19,616 bases of DNA from Thermohalobaculum sp039817245 (lineage in GTDB: Bacteria; Pseudomonadota; Alphaproteobacteria; Rhodobacterales; Rhodobacteraceae), in the NCBI GenBank assembly GCA_039817245.1, contig JBCBWF010000049.1, positions 1-19,616 of the forward strand. Reading direction: 5' to 3'. Position 1 is the first letter of the stretch, and each line of letters begins with the position of its first letter. The notes below the pieces were generated by a model, which did no database searches, was not told where the DNA came from, and saw only the letters and a program-made list of their open reading frames with translations. Of this stretch, positions 13,437 through 19,616 are shown piece after piece. Made by a program: the position numbers and the translations under genes.

Positions 13437-13772
13437 ATGCTCGCGACCCCCGCTTATGCCCAGGCCGCCGGTGCCGCGCCGGGCGCCGGTGACTTTTTCG
13501 TTCAGCTTCTGCCCCTCGTCCTGATCTTCGTGATCTTCTATTTCCTGCTCATCAGGCCGCAGCAGAAGCGCGCCAAGGAGCACCGGCAGATGATCGAGAA
13601 TGTGCGCCGCGGCGATCAGATCATCATGGCCGGCGGCATCTACGGGCGCATCACCAAGGTGCGCGACGATGACGAGGCGGAGGTCGAGGTGGCCGACGGC
13701 GTGCGCCTGCGCATCGTAAAGTCCACCATCGCGCAGGTGGTCTCGAAGACGGAGCCGGCCGGGGACGCCTGA
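13437..13772 (+). CDS. yajC: Preprotein translocase subunit YajC
   Basis: YajC is a small inner-membrane partner of SecDF in the Sec translocase. The 111-residue product has a short Ala-rich N terminus, one transmembrane helix (LLPLVLIFVIFYFLLI), the family hallmark RPQQKRAKEHRQMIENVRRGD directly after it, and a cytoplasmic beta domain (IIMAGGIYGRITKVRDDD, then EVEVADGVRLRIVKSTIAQV). The ATG at 13437 follows GAAGGA with suitable spacing. It precedes secDF by 103 bases on the same strand, the usual arrangement in alphaproteobacteria, and the pair probably shares the promoter near 13359-13386. The gene appears complete and normal. Confidence 0.96.
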   Translation: MLATPAYAQAAGAAPGAGDFFVQLLPLVLIFVIFYFLLIRPQQKRAKEHRQMIENVRRGDQIIMAGGIYGRITKVRDDDEAEVEVADGVRLRIVKSTIAQVVSKTEPAGDA

Positions 13773-13875
13773 CCGTGCCCGGACCGGCCCGTAGCGCGGC
13801 GTCAAGATCGCGACGCGAGAGGGATGACGCCTGGGGGCGGACCCGGCCCCGTGAGACAGCCCGAAAGGCCGCATA

Positions 13876-16455
13876 GTGCTGTATTTCTCCCTCACCAACC
13901 GGATCCTGATCATCGGGCTCTGCGTGCTCGGGCTGCTCTGCGCGATGCCCAACCTGCTGGGCAAGGAGACCCGCGAGGCGCTGCCGGGCTTCGTGCCGAA
14001 CCAGGCGGTCAATCTCGGGCTCGACCTGCGCGGCGGCGCGCATCTGCTGCTCGAGGTGCAGGTTGAGGAGGTCTTCGCCGAGCGCATGGAATCGCTCCGC
14101 ACCGATGTGCGCGAGACCCTGCGCGAGGCCGGCGTGCGGCGCTTCTCCCGCCTCAGCGCGGGGCCGGATTTCGTCTCGGTGCGCGTCACGAACCCGGAGG
14201 ATCTGGAGCGCGCGCGCATCGCGCTCAACAGCATCCCGCAGCAGATCGGCGGCGGCTTCGGCGGCCCTCTCGGCTTCGGCATGGGCGGCGGCGGTATCGT
14301 CGGCGGCAACGATCTGGAGCTGGAAGTCCTTGAGGACAATAGCTTTCGGCTGGTGCTGACCGAGGGCGAGAAGCGCGCGATCACCGACCGCACCATCGCC
14401 CAGTCGCTCGAGATCATCCGCCGGCGCATCGACGAGGCGGGCACCCGCGAGCCCACCATCCAGCGCCAGGGCCAGGACCGCGTGCTCGTGCAGGTGCCGG
14501 GCGTGGGCTCGGCGGACGAGATCCTCGGCATCATCGGGCGCACCGCGCGGCTCAGCTTTCACCACGTGGTCTCCATCGGGGCGGATGCGCGCAATCCCGG
14601 CCCCGGGCAGTTCGTGCTCGAGGATATCGACACGGGCGAGCCGCTGCGGCTCGAGCGCCGCGCTATCCTGACCGGCGAGAACCTGGTCGACAGCCAGCTC
14701 GGCTTCGAGCCGGATACCGGCCTGCCGGTGGTGAATTTCCGCTTCGATACCGCCGGCGCGCGCATCTTCGGCGAGCATACGGCGGCCAATGTGGGCGCGC
14801 TCTTCGCCATTGTGCTCGACAACGAGATCATCTCGGCACCGCGCATCCGCTCGCCGATCCTGGGCGGATCGGGCTTCATCGAGGGCAACTTCACGGTCGA
14901 GAGCGCGACGGAGCTCTCGATCCTGCTGCGCTCCGGCGCGCTGCCGGCGTCGATTTCCGTTCTGGAACAACGCACTGTCGGCCCCGATCTCGGCGCGGAC
15001 TCGATTGCGGCCGGCGAGGCGGCGTCGCTGCTGGCCTTCATCGCCGTGCTGATCTTCATGGGGCTGATCTACCGGATCTTCGGGATCTTCGCGAATATCG
15101 CGCTTCTCCTGAATGTGGGCATGATCTTCGGGCTGCTCTCGGTGATCGGGGCGACGCTGACCCTGCCGGGCATCGCGGGGATCGTGCTCACCATCGGTAT
15201 GGCGGTCGACGCTAACGTGCTGATCTTCGAGCGCATTCGCGAGGAGCTGAAGCGCGCGAAAGGCCCGGCGCAGGCGATCGAGAAGGGGTATCGCGAGGCG
15301 TTCTCGGCCATCATCGACGCCAATATCACCACGCTGATCGCGGCCATCATCCTCTTCGCCCTGGGCTCGGGGCCGGTGAAGGGCTTCGCGGTGACGCTGG
15401 GGATCGGGATCATGACCTCGGTCTTCACGGCGGTGTTCGTGACGCGGCTGATGATCTCGGTCTGGCTCGAGCGGACGCGGCCGAAAACCCTGCAGGTTGA
15501 GCGGATTACGCTGGTTCCACCGGGCACGAAGCTGCGCTTCATGGGGATGCGGCGGCTCTTCACCATGATCTCCGGCGGCGGCGTGATCGCGGCGGTGCTG
15601 CTGACCGCCGTGCTCGGGCTGAACTTCGGCATCGACTTTCGCGGCGGGACCATGATCGAGGCGCGCACGGTGGAGGCGGCCGATCTCGGCGAGGTGCGCG
15701 CCGCGGTCACGGCGCTCGATCTCGGCGATGTCGCGGTGCAGAGCTTCGGCTCCGATCGCGATGTGCTGGTCCGGGTCGAGGAGCAGACCAATACCGGGGA
15801 CGAGCGCATGGCCGTCGCGGAAGCCGTGGGCGATGCGCTGGTGGAGGCGATCCCCGGGACAGAGATCAGGCGCGTCGAAGTCGTCGGTCCGAAGGTCTCG
15901 GGCGAGCTGCTGCAGGCCGGGATCCTGGCGATTACTTTGGCTGTGGCGGCGGTGCTGGTCTATATCTGGCTGCGCTTCGAATGGCAGTTCGGTGTCGGCG
16001 CTGTCGTGGCGCTGGTTCATGATGTGGGCCTGACCATCGGGATCTTCGCGCTGCTCGGGATCGAGTTCAACCTGGCCATTATTGCGGCGCTGCTCACCAT
16101 CGTCGGCTACTCGTTGAACGATACGGTGGTCGTCTACGATCGTGTGCGCGAGAACCTGCGAAAGTACAAGAAGATGGAGCTCTCGGATCTGCTCGATCTC
16201 TCTGTGAACGAGACGCTGTCGCGCACCTTGATGACCTCGCTCACCACGCTGGTGGCGCTGCTGGCGCTGTTCCTGCTGGGCCCCGCGGTCATCCAGGGCT
16301 TCACCTTTGCGATGATCTGGGGGGTGCTGATCGGGACCTACTCGTCGATCTTCATCGCCGCGGCCATGCTGCTGGCCATGAATGTGAAGCGCGACTGGTC
16401 CGACCCCGGCGAGGCGGCGAAGGCGGGCGTCCAGTTCGGCGGCGCCCAGGTCTGA
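13876..16455 (+). CDS. secDF: Fused protein translocase subunits SecD and SecF
   Basis: SecDF uses the proton gradient to pull exported proteins through the Sec channel from the periplasmic side. This 859-residue protein joins both subunits in one frame. The SecD half has an N-terminal helix (about 9-28), the periplasmic domain opening with GLDLRGGAHLLLEV (about 48-61) and the membrane hallmark AVDANVLIFERIREE (443-457). The SecF half contains GLNFGIDFRGG (about 581-591) and YSLNDTVVVYDRVREN (about 745-760), each the counterpart of the SecD motif. The GTG at 13876 is preceded by GAAAGG and starts at the correct place for the first helix. Fused SecDF is known in Bacillus and Rhizobiales, whereas many relatives keep two genes. 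A strong hairpin follows the stop. Confidence 0.96.
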   Translation: MLYFSLTNRILIIGLCVLGLLCAMPNLLGKETREALPGFVPNQAVNLGLDLRGGAHLLLEVQVEEVFAERMESLRTDVRETLREAGVRRFSRLSAGPDFVSVRVTNPEDLERARIALNSIPQQIGGGFGGPLGFGMGGGGIVGGNDLELEVLEDNSFRLVLTEGEKRAITDRTIAQSLEIIRRRIDEAGTREPTIQRQGQDRVLVQVPGVGSADEILGIIGRTARLSFHHVVSIGADARNPGPGQFVLEDIDTGEPLRLERRAILTGENLVDSQLGFEPDTGLPVVNFRFDTAGARIFGEHTAANVGALFAIVLDNEIISAPRIRSPILGGSGFIEGNFTVESATELSILLRSGALPASISVLEQRTVGPDLGADSIAAGEAASLLAFIAVLIFMGLIYRIFGIFANIALLLNVGMIFGLLSVIGATLTLPGIAGIVLTIGMAVDANVLIFERIREELKRAKGPAQAIEKGYREAFSAIIDANITTLIAAIILFALGSGPVKGFAVTLGIGIMTSVFTAVFVTRLMISVWLERTRPKTLQVERITLVPPGTKLRFMGMRRLFTMISGGGVIAAVLLTAVLGLNFGIDFRGGTMIEARTVEAADLGEVRAAVTALDLGDVAVQSFGSDRDVLVRVEEQTNTGDERMAVAEAVGDALVEAIPGTEIRRVEVVGPKVSGELLQAGILAITLAVAAVLVYIWLRFEWQFGVGAVVALVHDVGLTIGIFALLGIEFNLAIIAALLTIVGYSLNDTVVVYDRVRENLRKYKKMELSDLLDLSVNETLSRTLMTSLTTLVALLALFLLGPAVIQGFTFAMIWGVLIGTYSSIFIAAAMLLAMNVKRDWSDPGEAAKAGVQFGGAQV

Positions 16456-16471
16456 GCGCGCCGCCGCCCTT

Positions 16472-16524
16472 CCGTGCCCCCGGCAGATGCGGGTGGGCGT
16501 GCGGGGCATCTGCTGGGGGCACGG
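16472..16524 (+). terminator. Strong hairpin downstream of secDF
   Basis: CCGTGCCCCCGGCAGATGC (16472-16490) pairs with GCATCTGCTGGGGGCACGG (16506-16524), 18 of 19 positions matching across a 15-base loop. It starts 17 bases after the secDF stop. An immediate T-run is missing (TAATTTTA comes about 13 bases later), so it may be a processing-stabilised 3' end or a weak terminator before the Mth938-domain gene. Confidence 0.7.
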
Positions 16525-16627
16525 CCTCGCATCGGGTAATTTTACGCCGTAAGATAACCTGAAACGGCGCCGCCGGAGGCTAGGTTCCCGCCGCGCGCGG
16601 CCCGGCCCAGCGAGAGAGGCAAGCCCC

Positions 16628-16984
16628 ATGCGGATGAGCGAGATCCCGATCGAGGGCCAGCCCCCGGTGGACGGATACGCGCCTGGCGGCTTCCGCATCG
16701 CAGGGCTCTGGCATGCGGGCCATGTGCTCCTCCTTCCCGGCGGCGTAACGCGCGTCGAGGGCCTCGAGGCGGGGCTCGACGCGGCCATCGCCGCTGGGGA
16801 CGCGCTCGATCTCCTCCTCCTCGGTCAGGGCCCGGACATCGCTCCGGTGCCGGCCGCGTTGCGCAGCCGCGCCGAGGCGAGCGGCCTCGCGCTCGAGCCC
16901 ATGGCCACGCCCTCGGCCTGCCGCACCTACAACGTGCTCCTCACGGAGGACCGGCGCGTGGGTGCGCTCCTCCTCGCCCTCTGA
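16628..16984 (+). CDS. Mth938-like (DUF498) domain protein
   Basis: This 118-residue protein matches the Mth938/DUF498 fold, small cytoplasmic proteins of unknown biochemical role; the human relative NDUFAF3 is a complex I assembly factor. Recognisable stretches are IEGYAPGGFRI-like sequence near the N terminus (VDGYAPGGFRIAGLWHAGHV), then LLLPGGVTRVEGLE and LLLLGQGPDI, followed by the C-terminal SACRTYNVLLTEDRRVGALLLAL with the conserved A-x-x-T-Y-N/F-x-L-x-x-E-x-R core. AGAGG lies eight bases before the ATG at 16628; a second ATG two codons later is possible. Its position behind yajC-secDF is conserved in many alphaproteobacteria, which supports the family call although the role is unresolved. 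Confidence 0.88.
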   Translation: MRMSEIPIEGQPPVDGYAPGGFRIAGLWHAGHVLLLPGGVTRVEGLEAGLDAAIAAGDALDLLLLGQGPDIAPVPAALRSRAEASGLALEPMATPSACRTYNVLLTEDRRVGALLLAL

Positions 16985-17055
16985 GGCCCCTGCGCCGGAT
17001 CCTCTCTGGCTGTGACGGTGCTCACCGCGCGCGGCGGGGCGGGGCGGCATCGTGA

Positions 17056-17084
17056 CTGCGCGGCGCCGAGAATCCGCCGCGCAG
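17056..17084 (+). promoter_or_regulatory. Perfect 10-bp hairpin before the small ORF pair
   Basis: CTGCGCGGCG (17056-17065) and CGCCGCGCAG (17075-17084) pair exactly across a nine-base loop. It lies 71 bases after the Mth938 stop and six bases before AGGAG of the ORF at 17103. It may close the preceding transcript or shape access to that ribosome site. Confidence 0.45.
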
Positions 17085-17102
17085 ATCGCAAGGAGCCAGA
17101 CG

Positions 17103-17342
17103 ATGATCTCTCTTCCCGCCCGGTATCGCGCAGCGGTTCCCTGCTCCCCCTCGGAGATTGCGACGCGCGGCCGCCCCGGCGGCCATAGTTTCGCCCGGTG
17201 TGTTCCGCAGGGTTCGTTTCAGAGAGAGACAGTGTGGCTGGGCAATCTCGCCGCCCTGATCGCCACGTTCGCGCTCGCAACCGGCCCCGCCGCACTGGCC
17301 CGCCTGCTCGCCGCGGCCGCCGGGGTGGGTGGCGCAGGATAG
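17103..17342 (+). CDS. Small ORF with C-terminal hydrophobic helix, unknown function
   Basis: Not recognised. From the ATG at 17103 (AGGAG seven bases upstream) the frame encodes 79 residues. The N-terminal half is polar and Arg/Pro/Ser-rich with two cysteines (one in AVPCSPSE, one in FARCVPQG); the C-terminal part is a hydrophobic helix (LAALIATFALA) followed by an Ala/Gly-rich end. An alternative is the GTG at 17232, after an AGAGAGA stretch, which would give a 36-residue single-helix peptide starting MWLGNLAALIATFAL; that form looks more like a typical small membrane protein. The TAG overlaps the AGGAGG that serves the next ORF, which argues that the two are translated in tandem. The antisense frame here is not supported by any ribosome site. 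Confidence 0.45.
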   Translation: MISLPARYRAAVPCSPSEIATRGRPGGHSFARCVPQGSFQRETVWLGNLAALIATFALATGPAALARLLAAAAGVGGAG

Positions 17343-17352
17343 GAGGCCGACG

Positions 17353-17469
17353 ATGAAGATCCTGTTCCTGATCCTCGGTCTCGCGACCGCCGCCGCGGTG
17401 CCGGGATCGATGCTGCTGCCGGCCGATCCGGTGCGCACCGCCGATGCCGGCTGCCTCGCGGACTGTTAG
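17353..17469 (+). CDS. 38-residue putative secreted or membrane peptide with C-terminal cysteines
   Basis: Not recognised. The ATG at 17353 is preceded by a textbook AGGAGG with a six-base spacer, and that site overlaps the stop of the previous small ORF. The product begins MKILFLILGLATAAAVPGSM, a lysine followed by a hydrophobic core, as in a signal peptide or membrane anchor. It ends in a polar stretch, TADAGCLADC, with two cysteines four residues apart. If a signal peptidase cuts around AAAVPG, a peptide of some 20 residues would be exported, able to form a disulfide or bind metal or heme; this is inference. Repeat copy 2 begins 32 bases after the stop. Confidence 0.5.
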   Translation: MKILFLILGLATAAAVPGSMLLPADPVRTADAGCLADC

Positions 17470-17539
17470 AGCGTGAACGGACCGCGCCCGATCGTCGACG
17501 CGGCCGCTCCCACCCACGACATTGTGGTTCGAAAGATTG

Positions 17540-17554
17540 GAACATAGAGTGAAC
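17540..17554. promoter_or_regulatory. LexA-type box in left arm of repeat copy 2
   Basis: GAACATAGAGTGAAC is an exact GAAC-N7-GAAC site. It matches 13 of 15 positions of the reverse-complemented copy 1 box (6263-6277), which occupies the corresponding position in the element, so the box has been kept while surrounding bases changed. Confidence 0.45.
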
Positions 17555-17593
17555 GCAATCGAGCTTCTTTGCAAGAGACCGCAAGAGGTAGAT

Positions 17594-17608
17594 GTTCACT
17601 CAATGTTC
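17594..17608. promoter_or_regulatory. LexA-type box in right arm of repeat copy 2
   Basis: GTTCACTCAATGTTC is a second exact GTTC-N7-GTTC site, the near-perfect inverted partner of the box at 17540-17554. It lies about 180 bases upstream of the sodB ATG, within plausible reach of a sodB promoter, though I could not identify one. Confidence 0.45.
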
Positions 17609-17788
17609 AGTTTTCGACGCGAAAACTGACGCGGGAGGGAGCGGGAGCGAGCGCGTCTCCGTTCGGTTCCGGCCGGCCGCGCGCCGCGCCCGCGCTTCGC
17701 GCTTTCCCTTCCTCGGTTGCAGGGCTACATCGGGCGCGGAGCGGGCGCGACCGCCGCCCGCCATCGCACCGACAGGAGGGACACCACC

Positions 17789-18403
17789 ATGGCTTTCACG
17801 CTGCCCGATCTGCCCTATGCCCACGACGCGCTCGCCGCGCATGGCATGTCGAAGGAAACGCTGGAGTACCACCACGACCTGCACCACAAGGCCTATGTGG
17901 ACAACGGCAACAAGCTGATTGAGGGCACCGAGTGGGCGGACAAGCCGCTCGAGGAGATCGTCAAGGGGACCTATCAGGCGGGCGCCGTGGCCCAGTCCGG
18001 CATCTTCAACAACGCCTCGCAGCATTGGAACCACAACCAGTTCTGGGAGATGATGGGCCCGGGCGAGGGTGGCATGCCTGGCACGCTCGAGACCCGCATC
18101 ACCGAGGCGTTCGGCTCGGTCGCGGACTTCAAGACCGCCTTCTCCGCCGCCGGTGCGGGTCAGTTCGGCTCGGGCTGGTGCTGGCTGGTGAAGGACACCG
18201 ATGGCAGCCTCAAGGTGACGAAGACCGAGAACGGCGTGAACCCGCTCTGCTTCGGCCAGACCGCCCTTCTCGGCTGCGATGTGTGGGAGCACTCCTACTA
18301 TATCGATTTCCGCAACAAGCGCCCCGCCTATCTCGCCAACTTCCTCGACAAGCTGGTGAACTGGGAGAATGTCGCCGGCCGGCTCGAGGCCGCCGGGGGC
18401 TGA
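17789..18403 (+). CDS. sodB: Superoxide dismutase, Fe-type
   Basis: This enzyme dismutates superoxide to hydrogen peroxide and oxygen in the cytoplasm. The 204-residue product has the four expected metal ligands: His28 (EYHHDLHHKAY), His82 (HWNHNQFW), and Asp164 and His168 (CDVWEHSYYIDFRNKRP). Gln78 in NNASQHW takes the place of the Gln69 of E. coli Fe-SOD, and FGSGWCWLV matches the Fe-type FGSGWTWLV, so iron is more likely than manganese; cambialistic use cannot be excluded. No signal peptide is present. AGGAGGG precedes the ATG at 17789, and the longer frame to 17717 is not needed. The stop codon lies in one arm of a hairpin shared with the convergent LOG gene. Confidence 0.96.
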   Translation: MAFTLPDLPYAHDALAAHGMSKETLEYHHDLHHKAYVDNGNKLIEGTEWADKPLEEIVKGTYQAGAVAQSGIFNNASQHWNHNQFWEMMGPGEGGMPGTLETRITEAFGSVADFKTAFSAAGAGQFGSGWCWLVKDTDGSLKVTKTENGVNPLCFGQTALLGCDVWEHSYYIDFRNKRPAYLANFLDKLVNWENVAGRLEAAGG

Positions 18404-18429
18404 GGCCGACCGCCGGCGGGGTGCCTCAG
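18400..18429. terminator. Bidirectional hairpin between sodB and the LOG gene
   Basis: CTGAGGC (18400-18406) pairs perfectly with GCCTCAG (18423-18429), with a further palindrome CCGCCGGCGG in the middle. Each arm contains the stop codon of one of the two convergent genes (18401-18403 and 18426-18428), so it is a compact shared 3' end. No T-run follows on either strand. Confidence 0.55.
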
Positions 18430-19007
18430 GGCGAGGCGACCCCGCCCGGCAACGAGAGCGCCGTCGCGATCGCCTCGATCGCGCCGGCGGCATCGGGCAC
18501 CACGGTGAGGTGCTCGAGGAGGCTGAGATCCGCGAAGCCCTGCGCGGCCATATGCTCCAGAAGCCCGAGAAAGGGCTGCCAGTAGCCCGCGTGATCGAGC
18601 AGCACCAAGGGCTTGGCGTGCAGGCCGAGATGGCGCCAGGTCAGCACCTCCACCAGCTCGTCCAGCGTGCCGGTGCCGCCGGGCAGGGCGAGCACCGCGT
18701 CGGCGTTCTCGAACATCAGCTTCTTGCGCTCATGCATGGTCTCGGTGACGACGACGCAGGAGAGGTCCGACTTCGCGACCTCGAGGCGCACGAGGTGGCG
18801 CGGGATGAAGCCGATGACCGGCCCGCCGGCGCCGAGGGCGGCGCGCGCGACCTCGCCCATCAGCCCGTTGTCCCCCGCGCCGTAGACGAGGCCGCAGCCT
18901 GCGCCGGCGATTCGCCGCCCGGTTTCGCGGGCCAGTGCCGTGAAATCGGCCGAACGGCCCGTGCGAGAGCCGCAATAGACGCAGATGCGGGGCTCCGTTA
19001 GACTCAT
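18426..19007 (-). CDS. LOG family protein (TIGR00730, cytokinin riboside 5'-monophosphate phosphoribohydrolase type)
   Basis: LOG proteins hydrolyse the N-glycosidic bond of nucleoside monophosphates; in plants they activate cytokinins, while bacterial members often act on AMP. The 193-residue product is a Rossmann fold with ICVYCGSRTG (about 8-17), GLVYGAGDNGLMGEVARAAL (39-58), GFIPRHL, the catalytic-region arginine in TETMHERKKLMFENADAV and the hallmark LPGGTGTLDELVEVLTWRHL (108-127). I chose the ATG at 19007, which fits the family length; GGAGGA lies rather far upstream (about 12 bases), so the start is moderately sure. It converges on sodB across a shared hairpin and diverges from the partial gene at 19189. 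The true substrate cannot be told from sequence. Confidence 0.92.
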   Translation of the reverse strand: MSLTEPRICVYCGSRTGRSADFTALARETGRRIAGAGCGLVYGAGDNGLMGEVARAALGAGGPVIGFIPRHLVRLEVAKSDLSCVVVTETMHERKKLMFENADAVLALPGGTGTLDELVEVLTWRHLGLHAKPLVLLDHAGYWQPFLGLLEHMAAQGFADLSLLEHLTVVPDAAGAIEAIATALSLPGGVASP

Positions 19008-19188
19008 TGTTTGTGTGTGTCCTCCGGCGCGCCTCGGCCGCCATAGTGATGTCAAGTCGTTCGTCTATCGCTGGGACAGGAAAGGCGCAAGCCGGCGGGC
19101 TCCGGCTAGGCCTTTTCCGGGGCCCGTCCAGTCCGGGCGAGGGGTGGAACACGATCGGCGCTGCGCGCGCCGCAAGGGAATGACGAGA

Positions 19189-19616
19189 ATGATCCGGGAT
19201 CTGCTCCAGGTCTGTCTGATTGCGGTCACCATCGGTGGGCCCGCGGCGTGGTTGCTCTGGTCGGAGGACGCGCCGCTGGCGCCGAAGCGCGACCGAAGCG
19301 TGCCGGTTCGCGAAGTGGCGCTGGCGCCGGCGCCGCGGCCCGAGGCGGCGGTCGAGGCGCGCCAGGGGACAGGACCCGTCTCGCCCGGCGTGCCGGAGGC
19401 GGAGCCGGATGCCGCGGCCGCCGAGGAGGCGCGGGTCGCCCCGGCGCGGCCTGCGGAGGCTCGCCGGGAGACGGCGGAGCCCGTGGAGGCCGCACCCGAG
19501 GAGGCCGCGCCTGCGGAGCCGGCCCCCTTCGATACCCTGACCGTGGCCGCCGCACCGGTGGAGAGCGCGCCGATTGAGGCGGCTCCCATTGAGGCCGGGC
19601 CCGTGGAGGCGGTGCC
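19189..19616 (+). CDS. N-terminally anchored Ala/Pro/Glu-rich protein, 3' end missing
   Basis: About 142 codons are visible before the window ends. The ATG at 19189 has AAGGGA nine bases upstream; an in-frame ATG at 19180 abuts that site too closely to be used. The product begins MIRDLLQVCLIAVTIGGPAA, then WLLWSEDAPL, giving one membrane anchor or uncleaved signal segment, followed by a long low-complexity tail rich in Ala, Pro, Glu and Arg. Near the visible end there is a tandem pattern of five-residue units (APIEA, APIEA, GPVEA). In related bacteria, genes next to a LOG gene sometimes encode a periplasmic LysM protein of this form, but no LysM is visible here, so that remains a guess. Confidence 0.6.
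   Translation, partial: MIRDLLQVCLIAVTIGGPAAWLLWSEDAPLAPKRDRSVPVREVALAPAPRPEAAVEARQGTGPVSPGVPEAEPDAAAAEEARVAPARPAEARRETAEPVEAAPEEAAPAEPAPFDTLTVAAAPVESAPIEAAPIEAGPVEAV

Larger units (their letters stand above)
17501..17648 (+). repeat. Inverted-repeat element, copy 2 (about 146-148 bp)
   Basis: The element begins CGGCCGCTCCCACCCACG, identical over 18 bases to the reverse complement of the right end of copy 1. It ends GGGAGGGAGCGGGAGC, identical over 16 bases to the reverse complement of the left end of copy 1. The interior is less similar, but the whole length aligns without gaps. Besides the terminal repeat it has a second, inner inverted pair (17540-17554 with 17594-17608, 14 of 15 positions), so the transcript could fold into a long two-tier hairpin. 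It lies between the small ORF pair and sodB, ending 140 bases before the sodB start. No ORF or target duplication was found. Confidence 0.8.

Noticed and set aside
13651..16788. Very long minus-strand open frame (over 1000 codons) opposite secDF
   Set aside because: It is antisense to a clear SecDF, its product is His/Arg/Gln-rich with no domain, and such frames are expected opposite GC-rich genes with strong third-position bias.
6169..17648. The segment between the two inverted elements as a composite transposon
   Set aside because: It contains essential housekeeping genes, no transposase, no target duplications, and the elements are only about 64% identical.
1..19616. tRNA, rRNA, CRISPR arrays, prophage or integrase genes
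   Set aside because: No cloverleaf with a T-loop GTTC-A-TC pattern, no regularly spaced repeats and no phage or recombinase motifs were seen on either strand.

Overview
The window is GC-rich chromosomal DNA from an alphaproteobacterium. The evidence is the gene set (tatABC, serS, surE, pcm, an NlpD-like lipoprotein, a DUF815 ATPase, yajC, secDF, an Mth938-domain gene), a DUF2852 gene, and several GTTC-N7-GTTC sites, which is the alphaproteobacterial type of LexA (SOS) box. I cannot name a genus. No tRNA, rRNA, CRISPR array, complete insertion sequence or prophage gene was seen. Most of the window is housekeeping envelope and secretion biology.

Layout. Bases 1-2067 (minus): the truncated 3' side of prfC (release factor 3), preceded by a pyridoxamine-phosphate-oxidase-like gene with a LexA-type box in its promoter region. 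2245-3483 (plus): an orphan ABC ATPase of the iron/spermidine/sulfate class. 3626-6126 (plus): a compact tatA-tatB-tatC-DUF815 operon, tatC and the ATPase overlapping as ATGA. 6169-6316: copy 1 of a short inverted-repeat element, lying where two operons converge. 6347-12728 (minus): one long co-oriented run read serS, AAC(3)-family acetyltransferase, TetR regulator, DUF2852 membrane protein, surE, pcm, nlpD-like. Upstream of it is a 26-codon membrane peptide gene with its own good promoter (13027-13202). 13437-16984 (plus): yajC, a fused secDF, a strong hairpin, and an Mth938-domain gene. 17103-17469 (plus): two very small tandem ORFs with near-ideal ribosome binding sites. 17501-17648: copy 2 of the element. 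17789-18403: Fe-type superoxide dismutase, convergent with a LOG-family nucleotide hydrolase (18426-19007). 19189 to the end: an N-terminally anchored Ala/Pro/Glu-rich protein that runs off the window.

How the genes work together. Tat (TatABC) and Sec (YajC, SecDF) are the two main routes for exporting proteins across the inner membrane, and both sit here. SurE, Pcm and the NlpD-like protein form the conserved stationary-phase/repair and cell-wall-hydrolase-activation block known from the enterobacterial surE-pcm-nlpD order. The AAC(3)-type and TetR genes look like additions between serS and surE.

The least expected content is non-coding. Two 146-148-base elements, in opposite orientation and about 11 kb apart, align end to end without a gap. 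Their ends are conserved and their centres diverged, and each carries one or two GTTC-N7-GTTC LexA-type boxes. Next in interest are the unrecognised tiny ORFs at 17103-17469 and 13027-13107.
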